Origin: SP202 sp036339395
GTDB taxonomy: Bacteria; Planctomycetota; Phycisphaerae; Phycisphaerales; SM1A02
Assembly: GCA_036339395.1 (NCBI GenBank)
Contig: JAYZBD010000029.1
Location: 1-19,469, forward strand
DNA: 19,469 nt
Direction of reading: 5' to 3'
Position 1 is the stretch's first letter. Every line of letters begins with the position of its first letter. This document shows, piece by piece, positions 12,973 to 19,469 of the stretch. The notes below the pieces were generated by a model. It searched no databases, had not been told where the DNA came from, and was given only the letters and a program-made list of their open reading frames with translations. The translations under genes and the position numbers were made by a program.

Positions 12973-15333
12973 ATGCGTCAACATGCCCCGATACTGGTTT
13001 CACTCCTGTCATGCACATGCCCCGTCCTGGCAGGTTCCTGGATCCTCTTCTCCGATGAGACCAGTTCACGTCTGGTCTGCGATCCTTCGCTCTGCGCAAG
13101 TGACAGCGAGGAGAAGGACTATGCATGGGGTGATGTGGATCGCGATGGCGACATCGATCTCGTCATCGTCCGGAAGGAACCCTTCACGACGACAGGTCGT
13201 GAAGTCAACGTGCTCCTGATGAACGAGGGGGGCGTCCTGGTCGACCGTACGGATCAATATGCAACGGCCACGGATGTGAGTGGAGATTCCGGATTTCTCA
13301 CACCTACGAATGACAGGGACGTGATCTTCGTCGATGTCAACGGCGATGACTGGCTCGACATGGTGACCTGCACGACGTTGATGGACAACGCTCCGAAGCA
13401 CGTATCGCACCCGAGGATCTACATGAACCTTGGTGAAGACAACGGTTTCTGGCAGGGCTTCAGGTACGAGGAAGCCCGGATTCCCCAGATGCATTCAACC
13501 GCGAGTCCTCGCTTCTGCTCGGTTGCTTCGGGTGACATCGATGATGACGGTGACGAGGATCTCTACTTCGGGGACTACGACAGTGGAACGTCCCAGATCT
13601 ACGACTACAACAACAAGCTGCTGATCAACAACGGGTCCGGGTACTTCACCGATGAATCAAACAGCCGCATGACGGACGAGATGCTGCTCTCGGCCTTCGG
13701 CGCCGCCAGTGTCATTGCCGACATGAACAACGATGGCACCCTCGATGTCGTGAAGCAGACCTCGCTCAACCCCCCACAGCACGTGGCAATCGCCTACAAC
13801 GGTCAATCTCCGGAAGGGTGGTTTGTCGACTATGACATCATCGACCAGAACGCCCCGTACTTCATCTCCGTAGATGATCTCAACGGCGATGGGAGGCTCG
13901 ACATCGTGGTGGTCGATGACGGTTCGGATCGCTACTACCTCAACCAGGGCAATGGCAGCGACGGCCTGGCGAATTTCAACTCCTTCACCCTCGAGAACAG
14001 CAACGGGTTCGGTGGAAACTCGCTGATCCTCGACCTCAATGACGATGGCCACAACGACATCATCGTGACGGATGTCGACGTAGACATTTCCGGCTGCTCG
14101 AGAACGACGCACATCTACCGGAACCGGGGCGATGTGCCGAATGTCACCTTCGACGAGCAGTACGTGGGCATCGACCAGCTCGAAGGCGTGCATGATGCCG
14201 CTGTCTTCGACATCAACGGGGATGGTGTGCTGGACATGGTCTTCGGTTACTGCGGTTCGACTCGCATCTACATGCAGGAAGCTCCAACGGGAATCGTCTT
14301 CAGCTACCCGGAAGGCCTACCGGGCCAGTTGCCACCGGGATCCCCGGTAGACGTCAAGTTCTCCCTGGCGACGATTGGGGACGTGATCGTCGATGACGGG
14401 AGTATCCGCATGGAAGTTGGTATCGATGGGGGGAACCTCTCGGATGTCAAGGTGGTCCAGGTCGACAAGGACACCTGGCAGGGAACACTGCCAGCCGTTG
14501 CATGTACGCAGCGTGTTCAATTCCGGGTCGAGGCTGCTTCGACCACGGGCATCGTCTTCAGTGATCCGCCGACGGGAACAAATGATGCCATCGCCTCGCT
14601 GGGCATGGACCTTCTCGTGCAGGATGATATCGAGGGTGATGTCAGTGACTGGTCAGTTGAAAACGATCCCTCGCTCGAGACGGGCGCCTGGGAAGCCGTC
14701 GATCCACTGGGAACGATCTACGGCAGCGAACTGGCACAACCCGACAATGATGCAACCAACGGCTCCGAAAACGTCAAGTGCTGGATTACCCAGAACGGAA
14801 CGGAGGGAGGCAGCGTGGGTGAAGCGGACGTGGATGGAGGTCCGACGAATCTCCTGACGCCGACCTATGATTTCGATGGAACGGACGGAACCGTCTCCTA
14901 TGCCAGATGGTTCTTCGACAGTGTCGGTTCCGATTCGCTCCAGACCTACGTGAGCAATGACAATGGTTTGACCTGGACCTTCGTCCACGATTCCTTCTCG
15001 ACTGGTCATTCCTGGGAGATCACCCAGTTCGATGTCGGCGAGTATGTCATTCCCACCGACTCGATCCGTGTCGGATTCTCGGTCGCCGATGCAGGCGATC
15101 CGTCGATCGTCGAGGCCGGAATTGACAATGTCGAGATCTCGGTCGTCATCTGCGGCTCGCCTTGCGAGGGTGACGCAACCGGGGACGGCGTCGTGGATGT
15201 CGAGGATCTCCTTGCGGTTCTCTCGGACTGGGGACAGGCCGAGGGCCTTGGCGATATCAACGGAGATGGGATTGTCGACGTTTCGGACCTGCTGCTCGTG
15301 ATCGCCAACTGGGGCGATTGCGTCGATGGTTGA
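12973..15333 (+). CDS. Large secreted VCBS/FG-GAP protein with C-terminal beta-sandwich and dockerin-like tail
   Basis: 786 residues from ATG 12973. Residues 1-20 are a signal peptide (ILVSLLSCTCPVLA-GS). Residues 50-440 hold seven VCBS-type calcium loops (DVDRDGDIDLVI, DVNGDDWLDMVT, DIDDDGDEDLYF, DMNNDGTLDVVK, DLNGDGRLDIVV, DLNDDGHNDIIV, DINGDGVLDMVF), fitting a seven-blade propeller. Residues 440-540 look like an Ig-like linker. Residues 545-725 form a jelly-roll-like segment (DWSVENDPSLETGAWE ... SYARWFF ... EAGIDNVEI) common in secreted planctomycete proteins and peptidases. The last 55 residues are two dockerin-like repeats ending DLLAVLSDWG and DLLLVIANWG. No catalytic motif was recognised. 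It is probably an extracellular binding or structural protein, co-transcribed with the di-haem gene 23 bp upstream. It converges on msrBA with a 9-bp gap. Confidence 0.85.
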   Translation: MRQHAPILVSLLSCTCPVLAGSWILFSDETSSRLVCDPSLCASDSEEKDYAWGDVDRDGDIDLVIVRKEPFTTTGREVNVLLMNEGGVLVDRTDQYATATDVSGDSGFLTPTNDRDVIFVDVNGDDWLDMVTCTTLMDNAPKHVSHPRIYMNLGEDNGFWQGFRYEEARIPQMHSTASPRFCSVASGDIDDDGDEDLYFGDYDSGTSQIYDYNNKLLINNGSGYFTDESNSRMTDEMLLSAFGAASVIADMNNDGTLDVVKQTSLNPPQHVAIAYNGQSPEGWFVDYDIIDQNAPYFISVDDLNGDGRLDIVVVDDGSDRYYLNQGNGSDGLANFNSFTLENSNGFGGNSLILDLNDDGHNDIIVTDVDVDISGCSRTTHIYRNRGDVPNVTFDEQYVGIDQLEGVHDAAVFDINGDGVLDMVFGYCGSTRIYMQEAPTGIVFSYPEGLPGQLPPGSPVDVKFSLATIGDVIVDDGSIRMEVGIDGGNLSDVKVVQVDKDTWQGTLPAVACTQRVQFRVEAASTTGIVFSDPPTGTNDAIASLGMDLLVQDDIEGDVSDWSVENDPSLETGAWEAVDPLGTIYGSELAQPDNDATNGSENVKCWITQNGTEGGSVGEADVDGGPTNLLTPTYDFDGTDGTVSYARWFFDSVGSDSLQTYVSNDNGLTWTFVHDSFSTGHSWEITQFDVGEYVIPTDSIRVGFSVADAGDPSIVEAGIDNVEISVVICGSPCEGDATGDGVVDVEDLLAVLSDWGQAEGLGDINGDGIVDVSDLLLVIANWGDCVDG

Positions 15334-15360
15334 TCGCCTGGATCAGGAATCGCCTGGATC
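15333..15360. repeat. Short direct repeat ATCGCCTGGATC in the convergent gap
   Basis: ATCGCCTGGATC occurs at 15333-15344 and 15349-15360 (period 16), spanning the 9-bp gap between two convergent stops and the last codons of msrBA. No terminator-like hairpin was found here. Confidence 0.4.
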
Positions 15361-16476
15361 CGGTTGATCACTCGTGCCGCTGATCGTCTCACGCAGCGCC
15401 GGCCATGGATCCTGCACGTGGCAGGCTCGCCCGGTCGTCTCGATGTAATCCTGGTGGAACTCCTCTGCAGGGTAGAACCTCTGTGCAGGCTCGATCTCGG
15501 TGACGATCGTCCCGGGAAATGCCTTGCTGTCCTCCAGGCGCTTCACCATCGCCCGGGCTGCTTCAAGTTGTCCCTCGTCCACTGTATAGATGCCGCTGCG
15601 GTACTGGGTGCCTCGATCGGGTCCCTGCCGGTTCAACTGCGTCGGGTCGTGCATCATGAAGAAGGCCATCAGCAGTTGCTCGTAGGTGATGACGGAGGGG
15701 TCGTAGAGCACCCGCACGGCCTCGGCGTGGCCTGAATCGGTCGTGCAGACGTCCTTGTAGGTCGGGTTTTCAGTATCCCCGTTCATGTATCCACTGGCGG
15801 CATCAATGACTCCCGGTCCCTTCTGGTAGTAGTGCTCGATGCCCCAGAAGCAGCCGCCCGCGAAGTAGGCGGTTTCCAATGCAGGCCGGGATGCCATCGG
15901 TACATCCTTGCCATCTTCGACGAAGGAAAGCGAGACCGAGTTGAGGCAATGTCGTTCGCCTGTCGGTGGTGGCCCGTCGGGAAAGACGTGTCCAAGGTGT
16001 GAACCGCAACGTGCGCACTCGATCTCGGTTCGCACCATCCCCATGCTGGTGTCCGTGATCCTCGCCACGTGATTGGGATCGTATTCTGTGTTGAAACTCG
16101 GCCAACCGGTGCCCGATGTGAACTTGTGCTCGCTTGAGAACAGGGGCAGTCCACAGACGGCGCAGGCATAGAACCCATCCTTCTTGTTGTCCAGGAGGGT
16201 GCCGCAGAAGGGTCGCTCTGTTCCGGATCGTTGCGTCACCTCGAAGGCCTCTGGGGCGAGTTTCGATGCAAGTTCACTGATCCGTTCATCGCTGAGCCTG
16301 GTGATGTCATGTCCACTGCCGGAAAAAGTCAGGCTGGCTGTCATGGCTTGTTCCTCGGTAATCTCTTCTGGTGTCGACTGCGAAGATGTCCCTGGTGACG
16401 CAGGCGTCCCAAGCAGCAACGTGAAGGGCACGAGTGCTCCCAGGAGGGCCAGGGGGATGATTGTCGAAGGCTTCAT
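15343..16476 (-). CDS. msrBA: Exported MsrB-MsrA fusion, peptide-methionine sulfoxide reductase
   Basis: 377 residues. The N terminus (MKPSTIIPLALLGALVPFTLLLGTPASPG) is a signal peptide or anchor, so the enzyme should act outside the cytoplasm. The MsrB domain (about 57-190) reduces R-methionine sulfoxide. It has zinc cysteines CAVC (105-108) and CARC (154-157), the substrate-pocket segment SGTGWPSF, and catalytic Cys177 in RHCLNSVSL; Cys91 in RPFCG is a candidate resolving cysteine. The MsrA domain (about 200-355) reduces the S form, with GCFWG (catalytic Cys209), YMNGDTENPTY, and recycling Cys352 near the end. Order is B then A; PilB-type proteins have A then B. No fused thioredoxin domain is present, so a separate reductant must be supplied. 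The ATG at 16476 follows GGGAG by seven bases. Confidence 0.93.
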   Translation of the reverse strand: MKPSTIIPLALLGALVPFTLLLGTPASPGTSSQSTPEEITEEQAMTASLTFSGSGHDITRLSDERISELASKLAPEAFEVTQRSGTERPFCGTLLDNKKDGFYACAVCGLPLFSSEHKFTSGTGWPSFNTEYDPNHVARITDTSMGMVRTEIECARCGSHLGHVFPDGPPPTGERHCLNSVSLSFVEDGKDVPMASRPALETAYFAGGCFWGIEHYYQKGPGVIDAASGYMNGDTENPTYKDVCTTDSGHAEAVRVLYDPSVITYEQLLMAFFMMHDPTQLNRQGPDRGTQYRSGIYTVDEGQLEAARAMVKRLEDSKAFPGTIVTEIEPAQRFYPAEEFHQDYIETTGRACHVQDPWPALRETISGTSDQPDPGDS

Positions 16477-16499
16477 GGTTCTGCTCCCATGATCGGCTC

Positions 16500-16505
16500 A
16501 TTCTA
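16500..16505 (-). promoter_or_regulatory. Possible TAGAAT -10 box for msrBA
   Basis: TAGAAT (5 of 6 to TATAAT) on the minus strand ends 23 bases before ATG 16476, predicting a leader of about 17 bases that includes the GGGAG ribosome site. No clear -35 was found. The 118-bp gap (16477-16594) to the sulfatase stop holds only a weak GCAGG/CCTGC hairpin otherwise. Confidence 0.3.
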
Positions 16506-16594
16506 GGTCAATCAATACGGGTGAAGCATGTGAAAGTTCAGTATCGCGGCCTCAAATCGCCTTGATGCATGTCCAGCAGGACCCTTCCCTGCGT

Positions 16595-18025
16595 TCAGGA
16601 ATCGTCCTTGCCGGTTTCCGGGAGTCGCCCAGGTTGCCTCCGGTTGGCGCCGGGCTGTTTCTTCAATGAGTCACCCAGGTCGGCACGAGCCGCGTCACCA
16701 AGCACCAGCAATCGCTCCATGACTTCCGGGTACTTCGTCTTCACATCGGTCGTTTCACCTGGGTCGGTCTCAAGGTCATAGAGTTCCAGGTCGGTTCGAA
16801 CCGAGTAGTCGTACTTGCCGGGGATGCCGTCCTTGCCCAGTTCGCGGTTCCGCATGCTTCGGTAGCCGTGCGGGAAGTGCAGCTTCCATCGGCCGCTTCG
16901 AAGTCCCTCGAGATGATTGTCGTGGTAGTAGAAGTAGTAGACCTCCTGTGGTGAGACTGCACCCGGAGCATCAGTCACCAGCCCGACGGCGCTGCGTCCG
17001 TCGATGCGGCGTTCCGGCAGTGGGGCGTCGATGAACTCGGCGACGGTCGGGAGCACGTCGATGGTCATCATCGGTTCACGACAGACCGTGCCTGCGGGGA
17101 TCCTGCCCGGCCAACGCATGACGCATGGGACCCGGACACCACCCTCGAAGGTCGTACCTTTTCCCTCCCTGTAGGGTCCGGTCTGGCCTCCATGGTTGCC
17201 ATAACTCAGCCACGGGCCGTTGTCCGAGGCGAAGATGACAAGCGTGTCATCATCCAGGTCCAGTTCCTGGAGGGTCGCGAGTACCTGCCCGACCGACCAG
17301 TCGATTTCCCCGATCACATCTGCATACAGCCCGAGGCCGGTCATCCCGTCACGCTCCTGGTTGACGAAGAGCGGGACGTGTGGCATCGGGTGGGCCAGGT
17401 AGACGAAGAAGGGTTCGTCACGGTGCTCCTTCATGAACTCCACGGCTCGCTGGGTGAACTCGGTGGTGAAGCGACGCTGGTCCGGCTGCAATTCGATGGT
17501 CACGCCATTTTCGATCAGCGGCAGAGGCGGGTATGTGCTCTTGTGTGCGGTCGGATGATTCGGCCACATGTCATTCGAGTAGGGGATGCCGAAGGAATCG
17601 TCGAAGCCGTGCTCGGGTGGGAGGAACATCGGGTGGTGGCCCAGATGCCACTTCCCGTAGTGCGCTGTGGCGTAGCCCCGATCCTTGCAGAGTTCGGCCA
17701 GGGTGGTTTCATCGGGATGGATTCCATGCTTCGCATGCGGGCCAAGCGCACCGGCGATGCCGACCCTGTTGGGGTAGCAACCCGTCAGCAGAGCTGTCCT
17801 GGATGCCGAGCACACCGGTTGTGCCGTGTAGAAGTCGGTGAATCGGCGGCCTTCCTCGGCCATGCGATCGATGTTGGGGGTCTTCACGTGGCGGCCGCCG
17901 TTGGCGCCGACATCGAACCATCCCTGGTCGTCGGTGTAGATGATGACGATGTTCGGTGGTCGGACATCACCAGGCTGGCCTGGAGCAATGCCGGCGAGGG
18001 CGAGGATGATGGATGACAGGAGCAT
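16595..18025 (-). CDS. Secreted sulfatase, formylglycine type (arylsulfatase family S1)
   Basis: 476 residues from ATG 18025. The signal peptide is MLLSSIILALAGIAPGQ. The core begins PPNIVIIYTDDQGW, where Asp32 and Asp33 bind calcium. The sulfatase signature CSASRTALLTG (72-82) has Cys72 as the residue oxidised to formylglycine; Ala replaces the more usual Pro, a known variant. GKWH gives Lys125 and His127. FASDNG supplies the second pair of metal ligands, and WKLHFPHG and LYDLETDPGET form the C-terminal subdomain. It is predicted to remove sulfate esters from polysaccharides or other sulfated substrates in the periplasm; the exact substrate is unknown. An upstream in-frame ATG at 18064 would add 13 residues without signal character and extend into the divergent gene, so 18025 was chosen. 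No formylglycine-generating enzyme lies in the window. Confidence 0.93.
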   Translation of the reverse strand: MLLSSIILALAGIAPGQPGDVRPPNIVIIYTDDQGWFDVGANGGRHVKTPNIDRMAEEGRRFTDFYTAQPVCSASRTALLTGCYPNRVGIAGALGPHAKHGIHPDETTLAELCKDRGYATAHYGKWHLGHHPMFLPPEHGFDDSFGIPYSNDMWPNHPTAHKSTYPPLPLIENGVTIELQPDQRRFTTEFTQRAVEFMKEHRDEPFFVYLAHPMPHVPLFVNQERDGMTGLGLYADVIGEIDWSVGQVLATLQELDLDDDTLVIFASDNGPWLSYGNHGGQTGPYREGKGTTFEGGVRVPCVMRWPGRIPAGTVCREPMMTIDVLPTVAEFIDAPLPERRIDGRSAVGLVTDAPGAVSPQEVYYFYYHDNHLEGLRSGRWKLHFPHGYRSMRNRELGKDGIPGKYDYSVRTDLELYDLETDPGETTDVKTKYPEVMERLLVLGDAARADLGDSLKKQPGANRRQPGRLPETGKDDS

Positions 18026-18042
18026 GACCGGGAGTATACTCC
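18013..18042. promoter_or_regulatory. Bidirectional promoter with a palindromic -10 serving two sulfatases
   Basis: Only 20 bp (18026-18045) lie between the two start codons. GGAGTATACTCC at 18031-18042 is a perfect 12-bp palindrome, so TATACT reads on both strands: 18035-18040 (+), ending five bases before ATG 18046, and 18038-18033 (-), ending seven bases before ATG 18025. The plus side has a good -35, ATGACA at 18013-18018 (5 of 6), with a 16-bp spacer. The minus side has no clear -35. Both transcripts would be essentially leaderless. The palindrome also yields GGAG 11 and 13 bases from the starts, further than usual for a Shine-Dalgarno. Confidence 0.55.
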
Positions 18043-18045
18043 GGC

Positions 18046-19469
18046 ATGCGCCGTCTTCTTCCACTTCTCCTGCTCATCCTGCCTGCAGCATCGCAGGGGC
18101 TGGCATCGAATGCGGATGATGCGCCCCCGAACATCCTGTTGATCTACACGGATGATCACTCGGCGGCCGCGGTCGGCTGCTACGGTTCGCGCATCAACAC
18201 GACGCCGAACATCGATCGAATCGCTCGAGAGGGGATTCGCTTCGACAATGCCTTCTGCACGAACGCGATCTGTGCACCATGCAGAGCGGTTGTTCTCACC
18301 GGTGTCCACAGCCATGTCAACGGTCTCATGGACAATGGAGACGTCTTTGACGGTTCCCAGCCTACGTTTCCACAACTGCTCAAGGGAGCCGGCTACCAGA
18401 CGGCCTTGATCGGCAAGTGGCACTTGAAGACGGATCCAACGGGCTTTGATCACTGGGCGGTACTTCCCGGCCAGGGCGATTACTACAACCCGGATTTCAT
18501 CACGGCCGAGGGGAAGACCAGGGACGAGGGATACGTGACCGACCTCGTGACGGATCGCTCGATCATCTGGCTTGAAGAGGATTGGGATCGGGATCAGCCG
18601 TTTCTCCTGATGACGCAGCACAAGGCGCCGCACCGGAGCTGGATGCCAGGCCCTGATCATCTCGACCTCTACGCCGACGTCGAGATGCCCGAGCCTGAAA
18701 CGCTCTTCGATGACTACGCCACTCGAGGCTCGTCCGCCCACGAGCAGGAGATGGAGATCGATCGGCACATGTACCTCCACTACGACCTGAAGATTGAACC
18801 CACCGACGAGGAACGCGAGGAACTCCAGGGACCAGACCGGTGGATCAGGGGAATGCGTGAACGCCTGACGCCTGCGCAACTGGCCGCCTGGGATGCGGCG
18901 TTCCGCCCGAGGAATCAAGCGTTCAGGGAGGCGGACCTCCAGGGGAGGGACCTGGTTCGCTGGAAGTACCAGCGGTACATCAAGAACTACCTTCGTTGCA
19001 TCGCGTCCGTCGATGACAACATCGGCCGCCTGCTTGACTGGCTGGATGAAGAGGGACTCGCCGAGAACACCATCGTGATCTATACCTCCGACCAGGGTTT
19101 CTTCCTGGGAGAACACGGCTGGTATGACAAGCGTTTCATGTACGAACCGTCGTTGAAGGTGCCGATGGTCGTCCGGTGGCCTGGACGTGTCGAGCCTGGG
19201 TCCACCGAGGAAGCCCTCGTGCAGAACCTCGATCTTGCGCAGACGTTCCTGGACGTTGCAGGCGTCGAAGCCCCGGCTCGAATGCAGGGCAGGAGCCTGC
19301 TTCCGCTCCTTGAAGCGGAAGAGCAGGGTGATTGGCGTGACTCGATCTACTACGAGTACTTCGAGGAAGGGATCCACAACGTCCAGCCTCACCAGGGGGT
19401 GCGAACCGACCGCTGGAAACTGATGTTCTTCCCGGGATCAGACGAGTGGGAATTGTATGACCTGGCGAA
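18046..19469 (+). CDS. Secreted sulfatase, formylglycine type (partial, runs off the window)
   Basis: At least 474 residues, still open at the window end and probably close to complete, since the typical C-terminal segment (WKLMFFPG ... WELYDLA) is reached. The signal peptide is MRRLLPLLLLILPAASQGLA. The core is PPNILLIYTDDHS (Asp36 and Asp37, metal). The signature is CAPCRAVVLTG (76-86), with Cys76 the formylglycine precursor and Cys79 in place of the usual Ser. GKWHL gives Lys124 and His126, and YTSDQGFFLGEHGW the second metal pair. LKVPMVVRWPGR is shared with bacterial S1 sulfatases. It is distinct in sequence from its divergent neighbour, so the two probably act on different sulfated sites or glycans under shared control. 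The ATG at 18046 sits five bases after TATACT and has no well-placed Shine-Dalgarno. Confidence 0.93.
   Translation, partial: MRRLLPLLLLILPAASQGLASNADDAPPNILLIYTDDHSAAAVGCYGSRINTTPNIDRIAREGIRFDNAFCTNAICAPCRAVVLTGVHSHVNGLMDNGDVFDGSQPTFPQLLKGAGYQTALIGKWHLKTDPTGFDHWAVLPGQGDYYNPDFITAEGKTRDEGYVTDLVTDRSIIWLEEDWDRDQPFLLMTQHKAPHRSWMPGPDHLDLYADVEMPEPETLFDDYATRGSSAHEQEMEIDRHMYLHYDLKIEPTDEEREELQGPDRWIRGMRERLTPAQLAAWDAAFRPRNQAFREADLQGRDLVRWKYQRYIKNYLRCIASVDDNIGRLLDWLDEEGLAENTIVIYTSDQGFFLGEHGWYDKRFMYEPSLKVPMVVRWPGRVEPGSTEEALVQNLDLAQTFLDVAGVEAPARMQGRSLLPLLEAEEQGDWRDSIYYEYFEEGIHNVQPHQGVRTDRWKLMFFPGSDEWELYDLA

Noticed and set aside
15333..15360. ATCGCCTGGATC direct repeat as an attachment site
   Set aside because: There is no integrase, tRNA or second copy elsewhere, and it is only 12 bases with a 16-base period between convergent genes, so chance or slippage explains it.
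16566..16595. GCAGG/CCTGC hairpin as terminator after the sulfatase
   Set aside because: It has only five base pairs and no T-run, too weak to call.
17884..19392. 502-codon minus-strand frame across the second sulfatase
   Set aside because: It overlaps the sulfatase antisense along nearly its full length and also the start region of the first sulfatase. It has no recognisable family.

Overview
The window reads as a chromosomal segment of a marine-type planctomycete, most likely class Phycisphaerae. This is an inference from gene content: GC-rich DNA with little TATA sequence, two secreted formylglycine sulfatases, FG-GAP/ASPIC-UnbV proteins, a DUF1111 di-haem protein, a lectin with a PEP-CTERM-like tail, and three secreted proteins that end in paired dockerin-like repeats of the form DLLxV(L/I)xxW(G/N). 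No 16S gene, tRNA, CRISPR array, IS element or phage gene was seen. No stretch longer than about 300 bases lacks a gene.

Layout. 1-3383 is mostly housekeeping: the 3' end of an unknown gene, a SpoU/TrmH-type RNA methyltransferase (+), murA (-, convergent, both stops sharing one CTAG), and a plant-type ferredoxin-NADP reductase (+). 3377-11077 is a long minus-strand run. In transcription order it holds a TPR lipoprotein and an FG-GAP/ASPIC protein (ATGA overlap), a class I glutamine amidotransferase and an MFS transporter (3 bp apart), a SAM methyltransferase, a seven-blade FG-GAP propeller protein with a dockerin-like tail, a cysteine-free C-type lectin-like protein, and a probable 43-residue membrane protein. 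11231-15333 is a plus-strand pair: a secreted DUF1111 di-haem protein and a large VCBS/FG-GAP protein, both with dockerin-like tails. 15343-19469 holds a signal-bearing MsrB-MsrA fusion (-), a sulfatase (-) and a divergent second sulfatase (+) that runs off the window.

How the genes relate. Most of 3.5-19.4 kb encodes exported proteins for the cell surface or periplasm: sulfated-polysaccharide breakdown, calcium-binding propellers and lectins, haem redox and oxidised-methionine repair. Two C-terminal tail types occur side by side, PEP-CTERM-like on the lectin and paired dockerin-like repeats on three others.

The most striking regulatory feature is 18026-18045. Only 20 bp separate the start codons of the two sulfatases, and at the centre lies a perfect 12-bp palindrome, GGAGTATACTCC. 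It puts a TATACT -10 box on each strand 5-7 nt before each ATG. The same arrangement, a -10-like box 5-7 nt from the start and no Shine-Dalgarno, recurs at the reductase and the amidotransferase, and nearly so at the SAM methyltransferase. Several other genes instead carry clear Shine-Dalgarno sequences 6-9 nt from their starts. The window therefore appears to mix leaderless and leadered genes.
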